Shown here piece after piece: positions 43,246 through 56,024 of a stretch of 64,000 nt of DNA. This DNA is from Metellina segmentata (taxonomy: Eukaryota > Arthropoda > Arachnida > Araneae > Tetragnathidae): NCBI GenBank assembly GCA_947359465.1, contig OX375878.1, positions 81,695,627 to 81,759,626 of the forward strand, written 5' to 3'. The notes under the pieces were generated by a model. That model was not told the origin of the DNA, made no database searches, and worked only from the letters and a program-made list of their open reading frames with translations. The position numbers and the translations under genes were made by a program. Positions within the stretch are counted from its first letter, which is position 1; each line of letters begins with the position of its first letter.

Positions 43246-43559
43246 ACCTTCTGTGAATCCTCCAACAGTAGTTCTGCGTCATGATAACATCCCAGTGTTT
43301 TTGGTATCCACTTTCCATGTCCTTAATACCAATCTTGATCTCATTAAAGTAGATTGATGTGTTTATGTCACACTGAAGTAACACAACGGAGTAGAGGCGA
43401 CCGAATAATCATTTTTGGTAAGTGATATAAGTACTAAAGTATAGGAGGGATTTTCAGAGTAATTGACATTTTGGAAATTGATCCGATTTGCTTTGACCAA
43501 TAAACTATCATAATCAATTCGAAATTATTTCTTTGAAATTTCTGTTAAAGAGTGTTAAA

Positions 43560-44420
43560 ATCGTATTTCAAAACCAAGCCGTGACGTCATATTTGGAATA
43601 CGTTCTGGAAACACGTTCTACCGCCTAAACATTACCGCCTTCGAAATTAAGCTTCAAAGAATGCCGTCTTATCGATTCAATAGTAATAATACTCCTGAAA
43701 TTTTCAATACGTCAAATACGAGAATTTCATATGAATAAACATTCCAATTCGGTTATAACATCAAAACTTCTTTGTTCAACTACGTCTCATTACCATTCCA
43801 CACGCCAAAGGAAATAAATTACGGTATTTGTTCCAAATAACCATGGCAGGCATTCTGCATGAGTGCAAAACAATACACTTGTCCTTTGGGAATGATATGT
43901 GGCGAAATCCCTACTTTGTTTTATTGTGAAGTTTATGGGTTTTTGAAACTGATTCTTTATTGCGGCCGTTCCTTTTTAATACCCAGACGGGGAAAAAAAA
44001 CGGAAGAATCTGTCATTGGTTTGTAAAACTCACATTTCACTTTTCCTTATGCGATTCTCCAGGAGATTTCGAACATAGTTTTGAATCGCATTAAAAAGGG
44101 TACAGCTCTGCCTTTAAAAGCGTCATAAAAAGGTTGTGAAAAATTCTTTATCGTTTTATTTAGGAGAAATAGATGTTTTTATTCCGTGGTAACTTTTATT
44201 GCTCCGATCCACCTCCAGCCCGAGGAACATTAAAATGAATATTTCTTTCGAAGGGGAAAAAATGAACTCCTTCTGACCCGGGAATAATGAAGGAAGTAAG
44301 AAAACTCTGCGAGGCATTCGCAGCGTAAAAATTATAATTGCATTCTTTCGAGCCGAGCACAATCGATAACTCTGCGATAGATCAGTGAAATTTAAACGAA
44401 CGGCCGCTCGATAACAGACG
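43560..44420. other. non-repetitive block, candidate regulatory DNA
   Basis: No coding homology and no repeat similarity. The segment carries several TTTTATTG / TTTTATTT-type and TAAT-type cores (43960-44240) and moderate GC content compared with its surroundings. Confidence 0.3.
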
Positions 44421-44568
44421 TGCTTAAGACTTTAATACTTCAAATGGAAAAGACAGTCCCGAATATGCTGAGCTTGTTAGGTTTGTTTTCTAGACTAAGG
44501 AATCACTTTCGCGAGATACATCTCGTCGGGGTGTTATCAAGAATTTTTATATTTTTCAAAATCTAGAT

Positions 44569-44727
44569 TTAACTCTTTTTGTGGTTTATATTCGAGTCGA
44601 AAACTGCACTACAGTGGCCAGACTAAGGTGCAATAACCTGTTTCAAACTGCAGCAGTTCAGGGATAGTCATTCCCCTTGGAGAATGTTATCGGGCAGTTT
44701 TGTCTCAACGAGAAACTTCGCCCTAAA
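44569..44727. mobile_element. P2-related MITE, left part
   Basis: It begins TTAACTCTTTTTGTGG and includes CTACAGTGGCCAGACTAAGG, matching 30482-30560 (CTGTAGTGGCCAGCCTCTGG). It ends where the next TIR element begins. Confidence 0.5.
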
Positions 44728-45481
44728 ACTTCGGTTTCCTAAGAAAGTGTAGCCGTGATTTAGAGGTGGGTGGCGTCACTAAAACGTTGTTTATGCTAAC
44801 ACATGGTGTTGGTTTCCTAGAGAGCGTTGTTTGTGAACGTAACGAAAATTATCGGAGCCGCCATTTCTATGACTGATGTCATAGCGGTCTCAAACAGTTG
44901 GGGAACGTTTTTTCTCTTGTAGCGGCAAGATTTCATTTGCTGCGCCAAGCGATTCGAGGTATGAGGAGCAAAATAAATAAACATTTTTGACTGAAATTGA
45001 TCAATTCGTTTTTGTGAAAACGACATCGTTAAACACAGAATGAAAATCTCAACGAATTTGAAATATGAGGAAAATTTGACACCAGATCGATACCTTAATA
45101 GTGATTTTCTTTAAATAAATAATTAATTATTTAATAAATAATTAAATAATCAAATGGTAAATAATTGAATAATAAAACTGTTTTTGATATCGATCTGGCG
45201 TAGAAATTTACGCTGATTTGAAATATGTTGAAATTTTCAGTCTATCTTCAACGATCCCGAAGTTAGAAACTTTGAACTAGAGAATAAAAAACCACTTTGT
45301 TTTGTTTCTCGAAAAAAATAAACCACGACAGCCGTCTATGTTGCCTATTCTCCAACGTATTATGTCGCCCTAAGTTGACAACTCTGGACTCTTATTTAGA
45401 CGGTCGTCTAGTTATGCCCGCCGCATCATGACATATCACGGCTGTAAGATAACGGTTCCACTTTCTTAGGAAACCGAAGCT
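44728..45481. mobile_element. unclassified TIR element of about 750 bp
   Basis: Left end CTTCGGTTTCCTAAGAAAGT and the same sequence inverted at 45459-45481. Inside, an inverted pair (CCAGATCGATACC at 45083 and GATATCGATCTGG at 45187) surrounds an AT-rich core with repeated AATAATTA. No transposase. Target duplication not resolved. Confidence 0.55.
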
Positions 45482-45488
45482 TTACACT

Positions 45489-45790
45489 GTCTTTCCAACT
45501 GGTGACTGGCGGACGTGATTATGATCGGTCACTTTCAAAAAAACTAACGTGATGTCGCTTCTGAATCCAATGTCAAATGGCGCTCGGAACACTGGGCAAA
45601 TGCTTCGATGGATGGTACAACGTGAATAGATTATTTTTTAAATCCAATGAGAATCAGTACCAGCAACTGAATGAAGGCGTATCTGACACAGATTCTTTTC
45701 CTATCACTACTTACTCTTCGTTGCCACTCATCCTTCCCTTCACACGACACCTTATACTCGGTCACTGAAGGCAACGCGCAAGACACTTCA
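45489..45790 (+). repeat. dispersed repeat R, copy 2
   Basis: Matches 51-335 in order: GACTGGCGGACGTGATT, GCTTCGATGGATGGTAC, ACTCGGTCACTGAAGGCAAC. The piece at 46170-46215 matches its first 50 bases. Confidence 0.5.
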
Positions 45791-45837
45791 CGGTAACAAT
45801 CATACAAAACCATACAAACCGAAGTACACAAGTGATG

Positions 45838-46148
45838 TTAACATTCCTGTCGGTTTTTATTCATGCACAAAGCTACCATGTAGCGGTCAGGATCTTCGGC
45901 AAAAATCTATTCCAAACTGCCACCAGTTCCGGGCCTGGGACACTTCTTTTTACTTCTTGTGTTTGCATTTCCCTTGAAGTAATAGGACAGTCTTTTTTCG
46001 AAGATGTTCCTTGCCATCAAGTCCATCAAGATCTGGTCCGTTTTTTTTTTACAATGATTAAAAAACAAGATGAAGTCCATCAAGATCCGGTGAATTTTAC
46101 TAAGCACGAGATACATCGTCGAAACAACCATAATACAGTCGTATAAAC
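45838..46148. mobile_element. P2-related MITE
   Basis: Starts TTAACATTCCTGTCGG; contains GTAGCGGTCAGGATCTTCGG and CCACCAGTTCCGGGCCTGGG like 30482-30600, then two CCATCAAGATC[TC]GGT modules and CACGAGATACATCGTCG. The right TTAA is lost. Confidence 0.5.
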
Positions 46149-46215
46149 AGCAGTGCAATCAGTCACTACTTTGAAGTGCTTTCTGGTAGACAGAGTTGTA
46201 CTGTCTTTCACACGT

Positions 46216-46560
46216 CTTGCTAAACCGATAATTCATTAATCACCGCTCACTCATTAATTACATTATACACTTCTACAAATCCAAACTCCGAGTAGACGAG
46301 TTCACTCCTGCGCATTTAGTAATTGAACATTCATCAAGCTTTTAATGAGGCAATGGGCTAATGAACACCCTGACATGTTCTTTTTCCTTATCAGTAGCCG
46401 TAATAAAAAAGGCGGCAATGGCGTTTATTGGCAGCAAATAGAACCGAGTCTCTACTAAAGCTGGAGGTAACAGAAAAAGACCATACCACTATATACAAGA
46501 GAGACAGAGATAAAGAAAAAAGGCAAAATAAGTACAGCTGATTAGGAAGTCGACTTTTCT
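46216..46560. other. homeodomain-site-rich block, candidate regulatory DNA
   Basis: Dense TAAT cores: ATTCATTAATCAC, CTCATTAATTACATT, AGTAATTGA, TTTTAATGAGG and GGGCTAATGAAC within about 150 bases (46229-46365), with a TTTATTGGCAGC further on. No repeat match and no open frame of note. Confidence 0.35.
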
Positions 46561-49016
46561 TCTGTCAGCAGGCTGTCAACGTCCAATCACATCGCTAGAT
46601 AAACTATATGGGAATGGGACTTCCTCCCTCTTTTGTTCTTTTATTCGTTCCTTTTTTGTCACTTATTTTCCGTGAAGGTATGCGAAAGGGGACAGAAAGA
46701 AAAGTGGAAGGATAACATATGCCCCATGTTTGTTTTATGTCACAAGAGAAATTTTTGCTGGGAGAAGATTTCTTCTTTGTTGTTAGAGCAATGAAAGGAC
46801 GTGTAAAAACGACATACGTAGTCAAGAATTCATAGTTGACATTTTATTTGATCGTGCAATAAATGTTCTTTTATGCGTGGGATCTAAGCAGCGTTAAATT
46901 GTTTGCCGAATGTATGTATCTAGGATGGATCTATATTTTTATGTTTCTAAAAACGTAGAAATAAGAAAATTGAAATACAGAATAAAGGACATGGAATAGA
47001 GTCATGGAAGTAAGAAGTCAGTACAGATTTAAAAATTTTGTACCGCTTTTTAAAAATGTTTTTTTTTTCTTTTAAAACCAAGGGAATTGTAAATTATAGC
47101 TTTTATTGTGAAACACTAAGATTCTTTGTCTTTATAAAAGTCATTTTTGTGTTATTTTATTCAACTCACTATAATTAATTCTGTAACGTTTCTAGCTTTC
47201 AACAGCGTCTAGAAGGATTTGCAAATAAACGAGTGTTCGAAACAATGCATAAAGTAAAGTGCTCCGTAGGTTTTTAATCACATATGCAAGAGCTTTTTGG
47301 CACTATTGTTTAGAGTAGCACAGACTTAAACAAAAGTCAAGTATTTTTAAATATTATGTAATAGCATACTGTCAAAAAGCTTTCTAATTTCTGATGCACT
47401 CATAAATGGATTCGACTTCTATTTTCATTGTGACAATTTTAATGCGCTTGGGACGTAAATGGACCTGGAAAAACTTTTGCAACCAGTTCACTCTTCAGGG
47501 ATTGTTTCCATCTTGTCGATAGCAAAATTGATTGAGCGTTCCTTGGTGCATTTTGTTGCCATTTTAGGCTCTCTGCCGAACTTAGGCTCTCCTACTCAGA
47601 CTTAGACGATTCCATTCAACAAGAACAATAACACAGATGCTGTGAAGAGGTCTAAGAAACGACGCAGGAAATGCAAATAGTGTGAAATACCAAATAGTTG
47701 GGGCAGCCAAACCAGTCTTGGAATGTGGCTTCTGTTGGACGTAGTAGGAATGTACTGAATAGGACAGAGACCAATATTCACTTTCAAGGGTGAAAACGAC
47801 CTGTCAAAAATGACTTGGGGTCTATGAGACCCATGACAGTAGTTAAAGGTTAACTATATAGTTAGGTTTTGTACATCACATGACTTTGTTAACTAATATT
47901 CTGGTTCGTTGTGTTTTATGACGTAGGTCTTATTTAGAAAAAATAAGATTTAGTGAAAAGTTTTTGTATCGAAAATATGTATGGATATAGCTTTCATATT
48001 CATTTAGTAAATAGAACATCATTAGCGTATGTCCTATTGGAACATAGAACGTCAACTTAAACAGTTTTAAAGTACCATAGTAATCTACGATATATCTCTT
48101 ACTCGATTCGATTATTTTACCTATGAACGATATATCGCGTCTACAAAACTGCCCTATTACTACAAGAATAATGAGTAACAGGTAAGAGAAATGAAAGCCC
48201 TGTCCAAAATTGGTGACAATTTTGAGCTGGTTTTAGCTCCAGAGGCTGAACACTACAGGACATATATCGACACCACACACACAAGAGGGTTAAAAAAGTA
48301 ACTTAATAGTTCCTCTGAATGAAAAAGTTTATAATATAATTTCAAAACTTAAGTTTGATTCCTTCCTGGATACATTTCTCTGTTCTGTGTCATTAAAACT
48401 TTCCTTGTGTGTGTGTGCTTATCTATTTACATGACAGTACATGTGTTTAGCGCGACTTTGTTCAATATAGCCTCTTGTGTCATAAAACTAAAACCAACCG
48501 AAAACACTGACCTTTCAAGTCAAACAAGGTACTACCTTAACGAAAACGATTTAATTGTTATATTCTCTTAATTGTTAATTTATGAAACTAGATATTCTTG
48601 AGTAATATATCATTTTATTTACCCTCCCCCATTTTAAAAACTTTATCTGTAAGAACTGTCTGTTATCTGTTTATCTGTTATCAACTATTTTGTCAAGGAA
48701 GCATTCAATCAAACTTATTTTTATTTGAGCAACTCCTGCTCTAATTTTTTGTTCCTTTTATTCAGAGGTGTTTCAATTTTCACTTTAAGTTGCGATCGTA
48801 TTCTTTTTTCATTATGATTTCGCACAATCCCTTTGCTTGACGCAACATTTTTCAAAGTAAATCTTTGAGTGTAAAGATAATCCTGTCCGTAAATATCTAT
48901 TTGGGTTTTATTTGCTTTAAAAACACATTTTAAAACAGGTATATATCAAATATTTAACTTGTATAGATACTAACTCACGATTTTCATATATATTGTCATT
49001 TCACTATCAATATACA
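46561..49016. other. intergenic sequence, mostly unassigned
   Basis: A GTAGTTAAAGGTTAAC near 47839-47855 resembles an inverted P1 MITE end, so a diverged MITE may end there. No gene homology. Confidence 0.35.
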
Positions 49017-49233
49017 TTAACCACCAGTTGGTTGTCATGACGATATAGCTCGTCTTTAGCAAAACTGACGAGATATTGATGGACGAAATACCTCGTCATT
49101 AGAAAAAAACCGGCAAGAGATTGATCTCGAAATCGTAAAAAAAATCGAATATACAGCGATGACATCTCGTCAGTTGCAAACTCGGTCAGTTTTGATGGAC
49201 GATAATTGTCGTCCAAAGTGCTAGAAGGGTTAA
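49017..49233. mobile_element. TTAA-flanked MITE family P2, copy
   Basis: TTAACCACCAG at the left and CTAGAAGGGTTAA at the right; inside AAACTGACGAGATATTGATG, ATACCTCGTC and ACATCTCGTCAGTTGC, the palindromic CGAGATATCTCG-type modules of this family. Confidence 0.6.
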
Positions 49234-49399
49234 GTATTAAAATAAAAAACCAATTGGCACGATGTGTCAAACTCCAGACCAGTTATGGAATACGTGATTT
49301 AACAATCTCTGGTAGATTGCTTTATAAGCGATGTAGGCTTAGGAACTTCCAAGTTTAATAAGTATATTTGTAACCAAATCATGTCAAAACCTCAAAAAA

Positions 49400-50250
49400 C
49401 AAGACTTACGAGGTTTTGATAGCAAAATACGATACTTCAGCTATCAATATCCTTCTCTTCATCGGTTTAATCCATTCCCTTCAGCAATAACAAAAACTGT
49501 TCTTGCATATAATGGTCCTCGAACACATCGATTTAAGCACTAGCACTCTTTCAGCTCATCCTGGCTGGTGAATTAATAAAACGTTAATAACCTTTCCCTC
49601 CAACACAGAGCTCGCTGCACTAAAGCGCATACTAAAAGCAAAGACGCTGTTAATAAGATTAATCCTTCCTACTCAAAATGGGTGGCACTCTAATTCTCTT
49701 TAAGCCTTTTCCTTTGAGGGTGAGCGATCTCTTGCTATTTGCCCCGGCCATCCTCAATCGGAGAACCGGACTCGGGAAGAAGACGAACTGCAGACGCAGT
49801 CTTTTATCGCGATGTATGTAACAAAGGGAAGAATAAGGAGCCCGAATCAATATTGACCCTTTAAATAAGGTTGTCCATTAGCTAGCGAAGAAAGGGGACA
49901 TCCTCGGCCTGGGCATGCCGCCGTAAGGGAACATGGAACACCCATTGACGGTACATCGATTCGCTCGTTGTGCGATTATAGAGGAACGCCACGACGTCGC
50001 AGGGGCGAGTTGAGTTGTCGTGGGCTACTGCATTGATCTCTATTAATCTCTACTAATTCATCGAACAAGGGGATTCCCCTGATATGTCCTTAGGCCAAAT
50101 GCGCGCGCTGTTTCTGCTAAGGACAATGCCGGCGCGATTCGTAACCGGTTGATTGGGTTTCACTGAGTGTCTTGGAGCAACGATGACCGCAAAATTACGT
50201 TTAGGAAGGCAGTCTACTTAAATAACAGCCTGCTACTTATCTGTTTTAAT
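49400..50250. other. GC-richer non-repetitive block, candidate regulatory DNA
   Basis: From about 49560 to 50180 GC content is visibly higher than in the surroundings, with complex sequence and no repeat match. The paired GTCCTTAGGCC (50088) and GCTAAGGACAATG (50118) give a short inverted repeat. No convincing open frame. Confidence 0.3.
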
Positions 50251-50934
50251 TTTTTTTATCGACGAGGCAAGAGCTTTTATTTACGTGCTCGTGATTCTCA
50301 GTTTCCCAAACCTTCTTGACATTTTCTCGAAATTTTAAACCTAACTAATAATAATATTTTGCAAGAGTAGCTTTGCATGTACGTTATGTCTTGTATTTGT
50401 CAAATACGAGTGTTACTCCAAGTCCAATAGGACATTTAATAACTGTAAAGAGGCATTGCAACAGACATGAACACAGAACGATAAGGACAGGGTAAAGACT
50501 CAGAGACAACTAACTCACTGCGTATAATAAAAACGGATTACATCAGCCAAATAACATAAGAATATGAAAACAAGAAACAGAATCTAAACGCACGAACTCC
50601 CAAATCTAAAAGCAGGAAAGAACAATTGTAAACACCAGTGAATTTACGATTCATCAATAAACACTCGTAGAAAATATGCAGCACTAGTTTTACAATTTTA
50701 TCAGAATATTTACATGGATGCGCACCAAACTGATAACAGCTCATTACGCGATTCGGAAACAGTGATCTGGGTCTGTATACCTATTTACAGAAAACTTAAC
50801 ATAAAATGCAAGTTCCAGCAACTGCAATTATAAGAAGCAGCATAAGTCGGAACTACGCACAATTACAGACATGTTAACCATCGCTTGTTGCAATATGTTA
50901 CTTTTGTTTATTGAAATCATCAGTTACAATTTAA

Positions 50935-51184
50935 ACTCCATAACAAAAAAAAATCGACGCACCAAGTAGATGCAGATTTACAGTGGCGCCGGGCTCGATC
51001 AACTTAAGACGGCACTGACTAGGGCGGTACGGTCATTAGTGACGAGCTGCGGTTCCAACTATGTTCTGAGGACCACTGCAGACGTGTCCAGAGAAGTGCA
51101 GGACAGCGTGGGGTTCCTGCCATTACTATCGCATGCCACAACAGGGCGTTATGGTCTAGGGTGCCCTCTGCATCGAATTTATTT
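50935..51184 (+). mobile_element. Tc1-like fragment: left TIR joined to transposase middle
   Basis: It begins ACTCCATAACAAAAAAAAAT followed by CGACGCAC, like the TIR of 16769-17572. About 60 bases on, the plus strand reads VISDELRFQLCSEDHCRRVQ and then SAGQRGVPAITIACHNRALW. This is the Tc1 block around the second catalytic acid (V.FSDESRFQL..D.RRRVWR..GQR..P). The N-terminal half is deleted and the 3' part is missing, with Helitron H1 sequence joined at about 51185. Confidence 0.75.
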
Positions 51185-51187
51185 ATG

Positions 51188-52058
51188 AACCAATTTTAAA
51201 AATAATTGTACCGTAAGAAAGAGAACATTCTGAGGTATACTGCGATATTTTCAAATTTAAAAACTAATAGTAATAATATATAGATATGACAAATTTAGTT
51301 TTGTATCGGAAATTACGATCTGAAAGTTCCGAAAATTGTATGACCAACTTTTAATTGCATCGACTTTATTTATTAACCAATTAAAAAAAATATTTATACC
51401 ATAAGAAAAAGTACAATGTAAGGTATTCAGTGATGTTCTCAAATTTAAAAAATAATGGTATTTGCTGTAGATATAACGGTTTTAACAAAAAGTAGCGAAA
51501 ATATCCAAAGATTCCGAATTTGGTCTGACCAACTTTTGATCGCATCGAACTTATTTATTAACCAATTCAAAAAATAACTATACCGTAAGAAAGAGTACAT
51601 TCTGAGGTATACTGTGATATTTTAAAAATGAAAAACTAATGGTAATAAAATATAAATATGACAGTTTTTAAAAAAAGTAACGAAAATGTACCGATTTTTC
51701 CCGATTTTCAAAAAAATATTATCAAGAACCAAATTGAAATTTCTAAATAAACTCGACTTTAAGTTGACATGTACTCTTTAAAAAAAACTCACGGCTTTAG
51801 ACTGAAAATTTGTAAGTGTTTTGCTCACCCGCGGAAGAAATTTCGCTTTTCAAACTTTGACACTTAATAAACCCTAAACTAATAACCTCATCGGAAAAAG
51901 ATATTTACAGTTCTCCAGAGAACACGATGAAGAACAAACAATGTTAATTTCATATTTTTCTGATCCAAACTTTCTAGGGAAACAGTCTAAGAATCGAGCT
52001 AAACAGCAGAGTTTCAATCCTGCGGCGTCGGCGGTAACTGTTTCTTAATATAGAGAGA
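51188..52058 (-). mobile_element. Helitron family H1, copy 2 (3'-truncated)
   Basis: Read on the minus strand it starts TCTCTCTATATTAAGAAAC, a Helitron-type 5' end, and matches 1600-2500: CTGTTTAGCTCGATTCTTAG, TTTAGGGTTTATTAAGTGTC, and three tandem units with TCTTTCTTACGG blocks (near 51583, 51400 and 51212 on the plus strand, inverted). The 3' hairpin is missing because the copy ends at the Tc1 fragment. Confidence 0.7.
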
Positions 52059-52059
52059 A

Positions 52060-54940
52060 ATGTAAGAAAATTGTAAATCCTATGTGTCTGTCTACGATTT
52101 CTAAAATCATCAATGCGTAGTTAAACTTTATTCGATACTAAAGTGTTTCCTGTATGGTTAACTCACTCTTTCTCTAACTGTAGGTGGATCTAGAATTTTG
52201 AGGCACAGTTGGTCCAGAAATCACAAATTTGTTTTTTAAATAAGAATTCTTTTTTTTTTAGAGTTCCTGTTTGTAAATTAAATTAATTATAAGCAACAAC
52301 AATTAATTTGTTTCAGTAAATTTCACTACTTATTTACATTTACAATGTCATTATGGTCGTATAATTTTTGAGCCATACCTTGATCTGTAAATTGCCTAGT
52401 TTCAATGTATACATTTAATTGCTATAAAAAATATTGACTAGTTACCTGTATTTATTCTTTTATTATTCAGTATGGAATAGGTAAATAATGCACATATATT
52501 AGATTCAGTTTAAGTATATACAAATTGAACTTTTTGAATAGTTTAATAATTCTTTAATAACTTTTTTTAACCTTTTTTGCAAGTAAATTATTGTTTAGTA
52601 ATAAAATAATTAATGACTTAAATATGGTTTTTTTTTTCGTTCGCAGGCATAATTTTACTTCAATTTAAACAAATTCAGTGTTACCATCGGCAATTAAAGA
52701 TAAAGGGAATCATTTTTCATGGAATAATTTGAAACATCTGCAATAACTTTGAAAGAAAAACAAAAATTAAAAACATTTTGAATTAAATGACAAATTGTGC
52801 TTGTTAGCAAAATATATTTTTTAAATCAACCCGAGTTTATATCAAGAAAGCATCAAGTAACAGCCTCGAGAACATTTCTCCCGAATTGTTTTGATTCCCT
52901 TATTTCAAGGGATTATCAAATCCTGTTTCAAATGAGAAAAAGTTAAATACGAATTTATCGATAAATAAACCTGTAACAATACGACTTCATGTTTAACGAA
53001 ATCAAATGAAAATATAAGGAAGTTTTGCTTACGTTCAACGATTATAATTCCGACTTTAATGATCGACAAACAGCATTAAACATTAGCTCGAAATTTCCCC
53101 GTGGATTTCTGTTTTATCACTTTGAAATCTTAAGTAATGGAAAGGATAATGAAACGAATTCTAAATGCTAGTAACTGCTGGATTGTACAATTCTTAAGAC
53201 AGGTAATTAGTGGTGACCAATTAATTACTTTGCTTTTAAGCGTCGTATCGTATAAATTAAATAGATTTTATATTGATATATCTACATATATCTACTTAAA
53301 ATCATTATTACTGGAAACAAACATAAAATCACGAAAGCCTACAGCAAAACAATTAAAATCTTTAGGGTTATTTAGAGAAAATCCATACAGTTATATTAGA
53401 ATACTTAAAATTTTTAAATTCTAGTATTGTCCTAGTAAAATCCTAGTATCCTAGAGAGTGTATTTAACATACATTAAGAATTATTTGATCTCAGTACATT
53501 GAAAAATTGCTTCATCACCTGACAGTCTCAAAGAGTTTTAAAGAAATTTATTCTTAGATTAGATTACTCAAAAAGTTTGCTAATTTCATGATGAGACCGG
53601 TAGGTCAAAATTAGGAAATGGTAAAAGAGAAAGAATGGTGCAGAATATGGGATGAGGAGAAATAAAAAATAGCTTGAGTATTCCAGGAGCACTACCATCG
53701 TGTTAATTAAAGTGGTAAGTAATTATTCTATGAACTTATATATTGACTTTATATTAAAATTGGTTTGTGCCTCAAAATGGTTGAAATCTGGAACTCTAAA
53801 GAGAGCCGCAGTTTACATTCGCAAATATTATTTAAACTCTATTTTTATTATTGTTTTGATCTTCCTTATTATAAAAAATTGAGGCGCGGTGCTTAAAAAA
53901 TTTCATCTCACTCATAAATAATAAAACAATTATAATTTTATTTTGATATTTTAAGCTTATCTAACATCAACATTGAGGTGGGCAAAAATTACTCCACAAG
54001 GTGCTCTCCTTACACAGGGGTAATAAAGAGAGGGGGTACTCTTAAATTAAAAGTCTAATCAAGGGATACAGGAGAGAAAACAGGTTGGGAACCGCTTTCC
54101 CTACAGTGATGGTAAATTACCATTTATTACAGAAAAATTCGAGAGTTCGAAATTATTTCAATATTAAATGCAGTACTATTCATTATGATAAATAATGCCA
54201 CCAAACCTCTCCATCCTTGGTTTTAATTAGCAGTGCTCATTTATTCTGGAACGGCATCAAGGAAAAGGTAACTTCGATGACTTATTTGTTTATAAGCAAT
54301 GATGGTTTTTAAGAATCCATAACGTCTGTTCTTTAAAAAGAACGCAATTTGTAACATTCTAACGAATGATTTATAGCTTACAAACGAACGTACCACAGAT
54401 CATGTCTCACAATTTTGATTACGTTCATAAAATCCCCGAGATTTTTTAGGAGTAATAAATTATTCCAATGTAATCAATATGAGCGGCATTTATTTAAGAG
54501 ATTTTCATTGGAAGCTGCATTCATCAAGCGAATGGGGGCATCAATTAATTTCCAGGCCTGACGTTTCAAAGAAAACATTCATTAGAGACGTTTATTTTCG
54601 GACGATTGAAAGCGTCTGGGAAATAAAAAATTTGTTTTCGGAATAAAGAGTGATAAATCTATCCCGGAAGAATATTCTAATGAATAAACACAGATTCTTC
54701 TGACATCGGGAAAGGGGAAATAAAATAACGGAAACCGAACAATGTATGGAACTGTTCTGGGTTATTACTTTTGGAAAACGAGTAAACTTTTACACAAATT
54801 AAATCTTTTGATAAGCAACTTCGATGGAAAATATGACATCAATGTCTTGTAAAAAACTAGCAGACAAGCGCATAGTATCTGAACAAAGTTTCTAAATTGA
54901 TTAGATCTGGTATATAATATGTAAAGAAATTTGTAGAGAA
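52060..54940. other. AT-rich intergenic DNA; candidate regulatory block 54190-54740
   Basis: Frames at 53137-53424 and 53700-53882 show no family motif and are left uncalled. From 54190 to 54740 the sequence is complex, with repeated TAAT/ATTA cores (CATCAATTAATTTCCAGG near 54538, ATTCATTAGAG, CTAATGAATAAAC). Confidence 0.35.
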
Positions 54941-54944
54941 CTAT

Positions 54945-55380
54945 CTGAATAACCCGGCGTAGCTCAGGGTTTCATATATGACCGCAACAGCTAAAATATC
55001 ACCGCGACATTTGACTGTTTTAACTCAAATACACAAACTCTGTATAACGTATTTCCTACCGTGACAACTAAAATATGACCGCGACATTTCCCTGTGTTAA
55101 CTCATACCCAAACCCTGTAGAACGGGCATCCTTATCCATGCCAATATATTGCTGAAAAACAAACTTTTTTTAAAATTGGGGCTTCGAGCGATACTTTTAG
55201 GACTACCTGTGTGTCAATTTTCATGGCTACAGATTGGTTTGAAGACAGGAAAGAAATAGCCTATGTTTTCCGCAGTGTTTTAAAATGTATGGGTACCAAT
55301 TTTGGTGTGGATTGGTCAAACGGTGTAGATTTTTATGGAGAATATACGCGCATACACATCCTTTTATAAATATATCGATA
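54945..55380 (-). mobile_element. possible Helitron fragment
   Basis: Read on the minus strand from about 55375 it goes TATATTTATAAAAGGATGTG, then a stretch with CCAAAATTGGTACCCATAC and ACATAGGCTATTTC, which resembles the common 5' region of arthropod Helitrons. It ends near GAGCTACGCCGGGTTATTC (54950), like a Helitron 3' region. A 70-bp internal duplication is present (TATGACCGC[AG]ACAG/A.. at 54976 and 55065). Neither terminus is exact. Confidence 0.4.
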
Positions 55381-55621
55381 TTTTACAACCATATTAGCAT
55401 TACAACCTCCGAATAGTTCTTCCGTAACCAGATTGGTGGAGTCAGGGCCCATGGAAACGGGGCCTGTGGGTCAGGGTGGCAAGAAAATGGGGGAAAAATG
55501 CGATTAAAAAATGCATAAAACTAGCGACGATGATGAAACTACAGTGTGTATCGAAATGATAGGGTCCACCAGTAAAAATAAAGTTATGTTGGGAAAAAAA
55601 AGTTTTATTGTATACAAAGTA

Positions 55622-56013
55622 GGGATCAGTTTTGGGACCAATTTTATTTATAATTTTCATAGATGATATAGGTCAGGGGATTAAGAATATAATCAGTATA
55701 TTTACAGATGACTTAAAAATATGGGGGACAGTGGATACCAAGTTACAGATAGAGAATTTACAAGGGGATTTTAATAAGATATCTGAATGGGCTGTAGAAT
55801 AGGGTAGGTCATTTAATATAGGGAAATGTCAAGCTCTGCATATGGGTTACAGGAACAGTGGAGCCGAGTATTGTCTGCAGTGAGTAAAGGTAAAAGAGGG
55901 AGAAACGAGTCAAGGATCTTGGGATGATAATTCACAGGGATTTTAAAATGGGTCACCAATGTTCAGCTGCGGGTAAAAAGGCTAATAGGTTATTGGGGTA
56001 TATTAAAAAGACT
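55622..56013 (+). pseudogene. CR1/L2-like LINE reverse transcriptase fragment
   Basis: From 55625 the frame reads GSVLGPILFIIFIDDI (usually preceded by PQ, here a stop codon replacing Q), then FTDDLKIWGTVDTKLQIENL, the FADD catalytic box in the form FTDD, and QGDFNKISEWAVE, stop, GRSFNIGKCQALHMGY. After a frameshift near 55910 it continues DLGMIIHRDFKMGHQCSAAG and KKANRLLGYIKK. This is palm and thumb of a non-LTR RT. At least three stops and one frameshift kill it. A SINE body follows immediately. Confidence 0.85.
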
Positions 56014-56024
56014 GTAACTTCAAG

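Noticed and set aside
45115..45175. AT-rich block as a replication origin
   Set aside because: AT-rich palindromic sequence is common in this window and no other origin evidence exists; it is the core of a TIR element.
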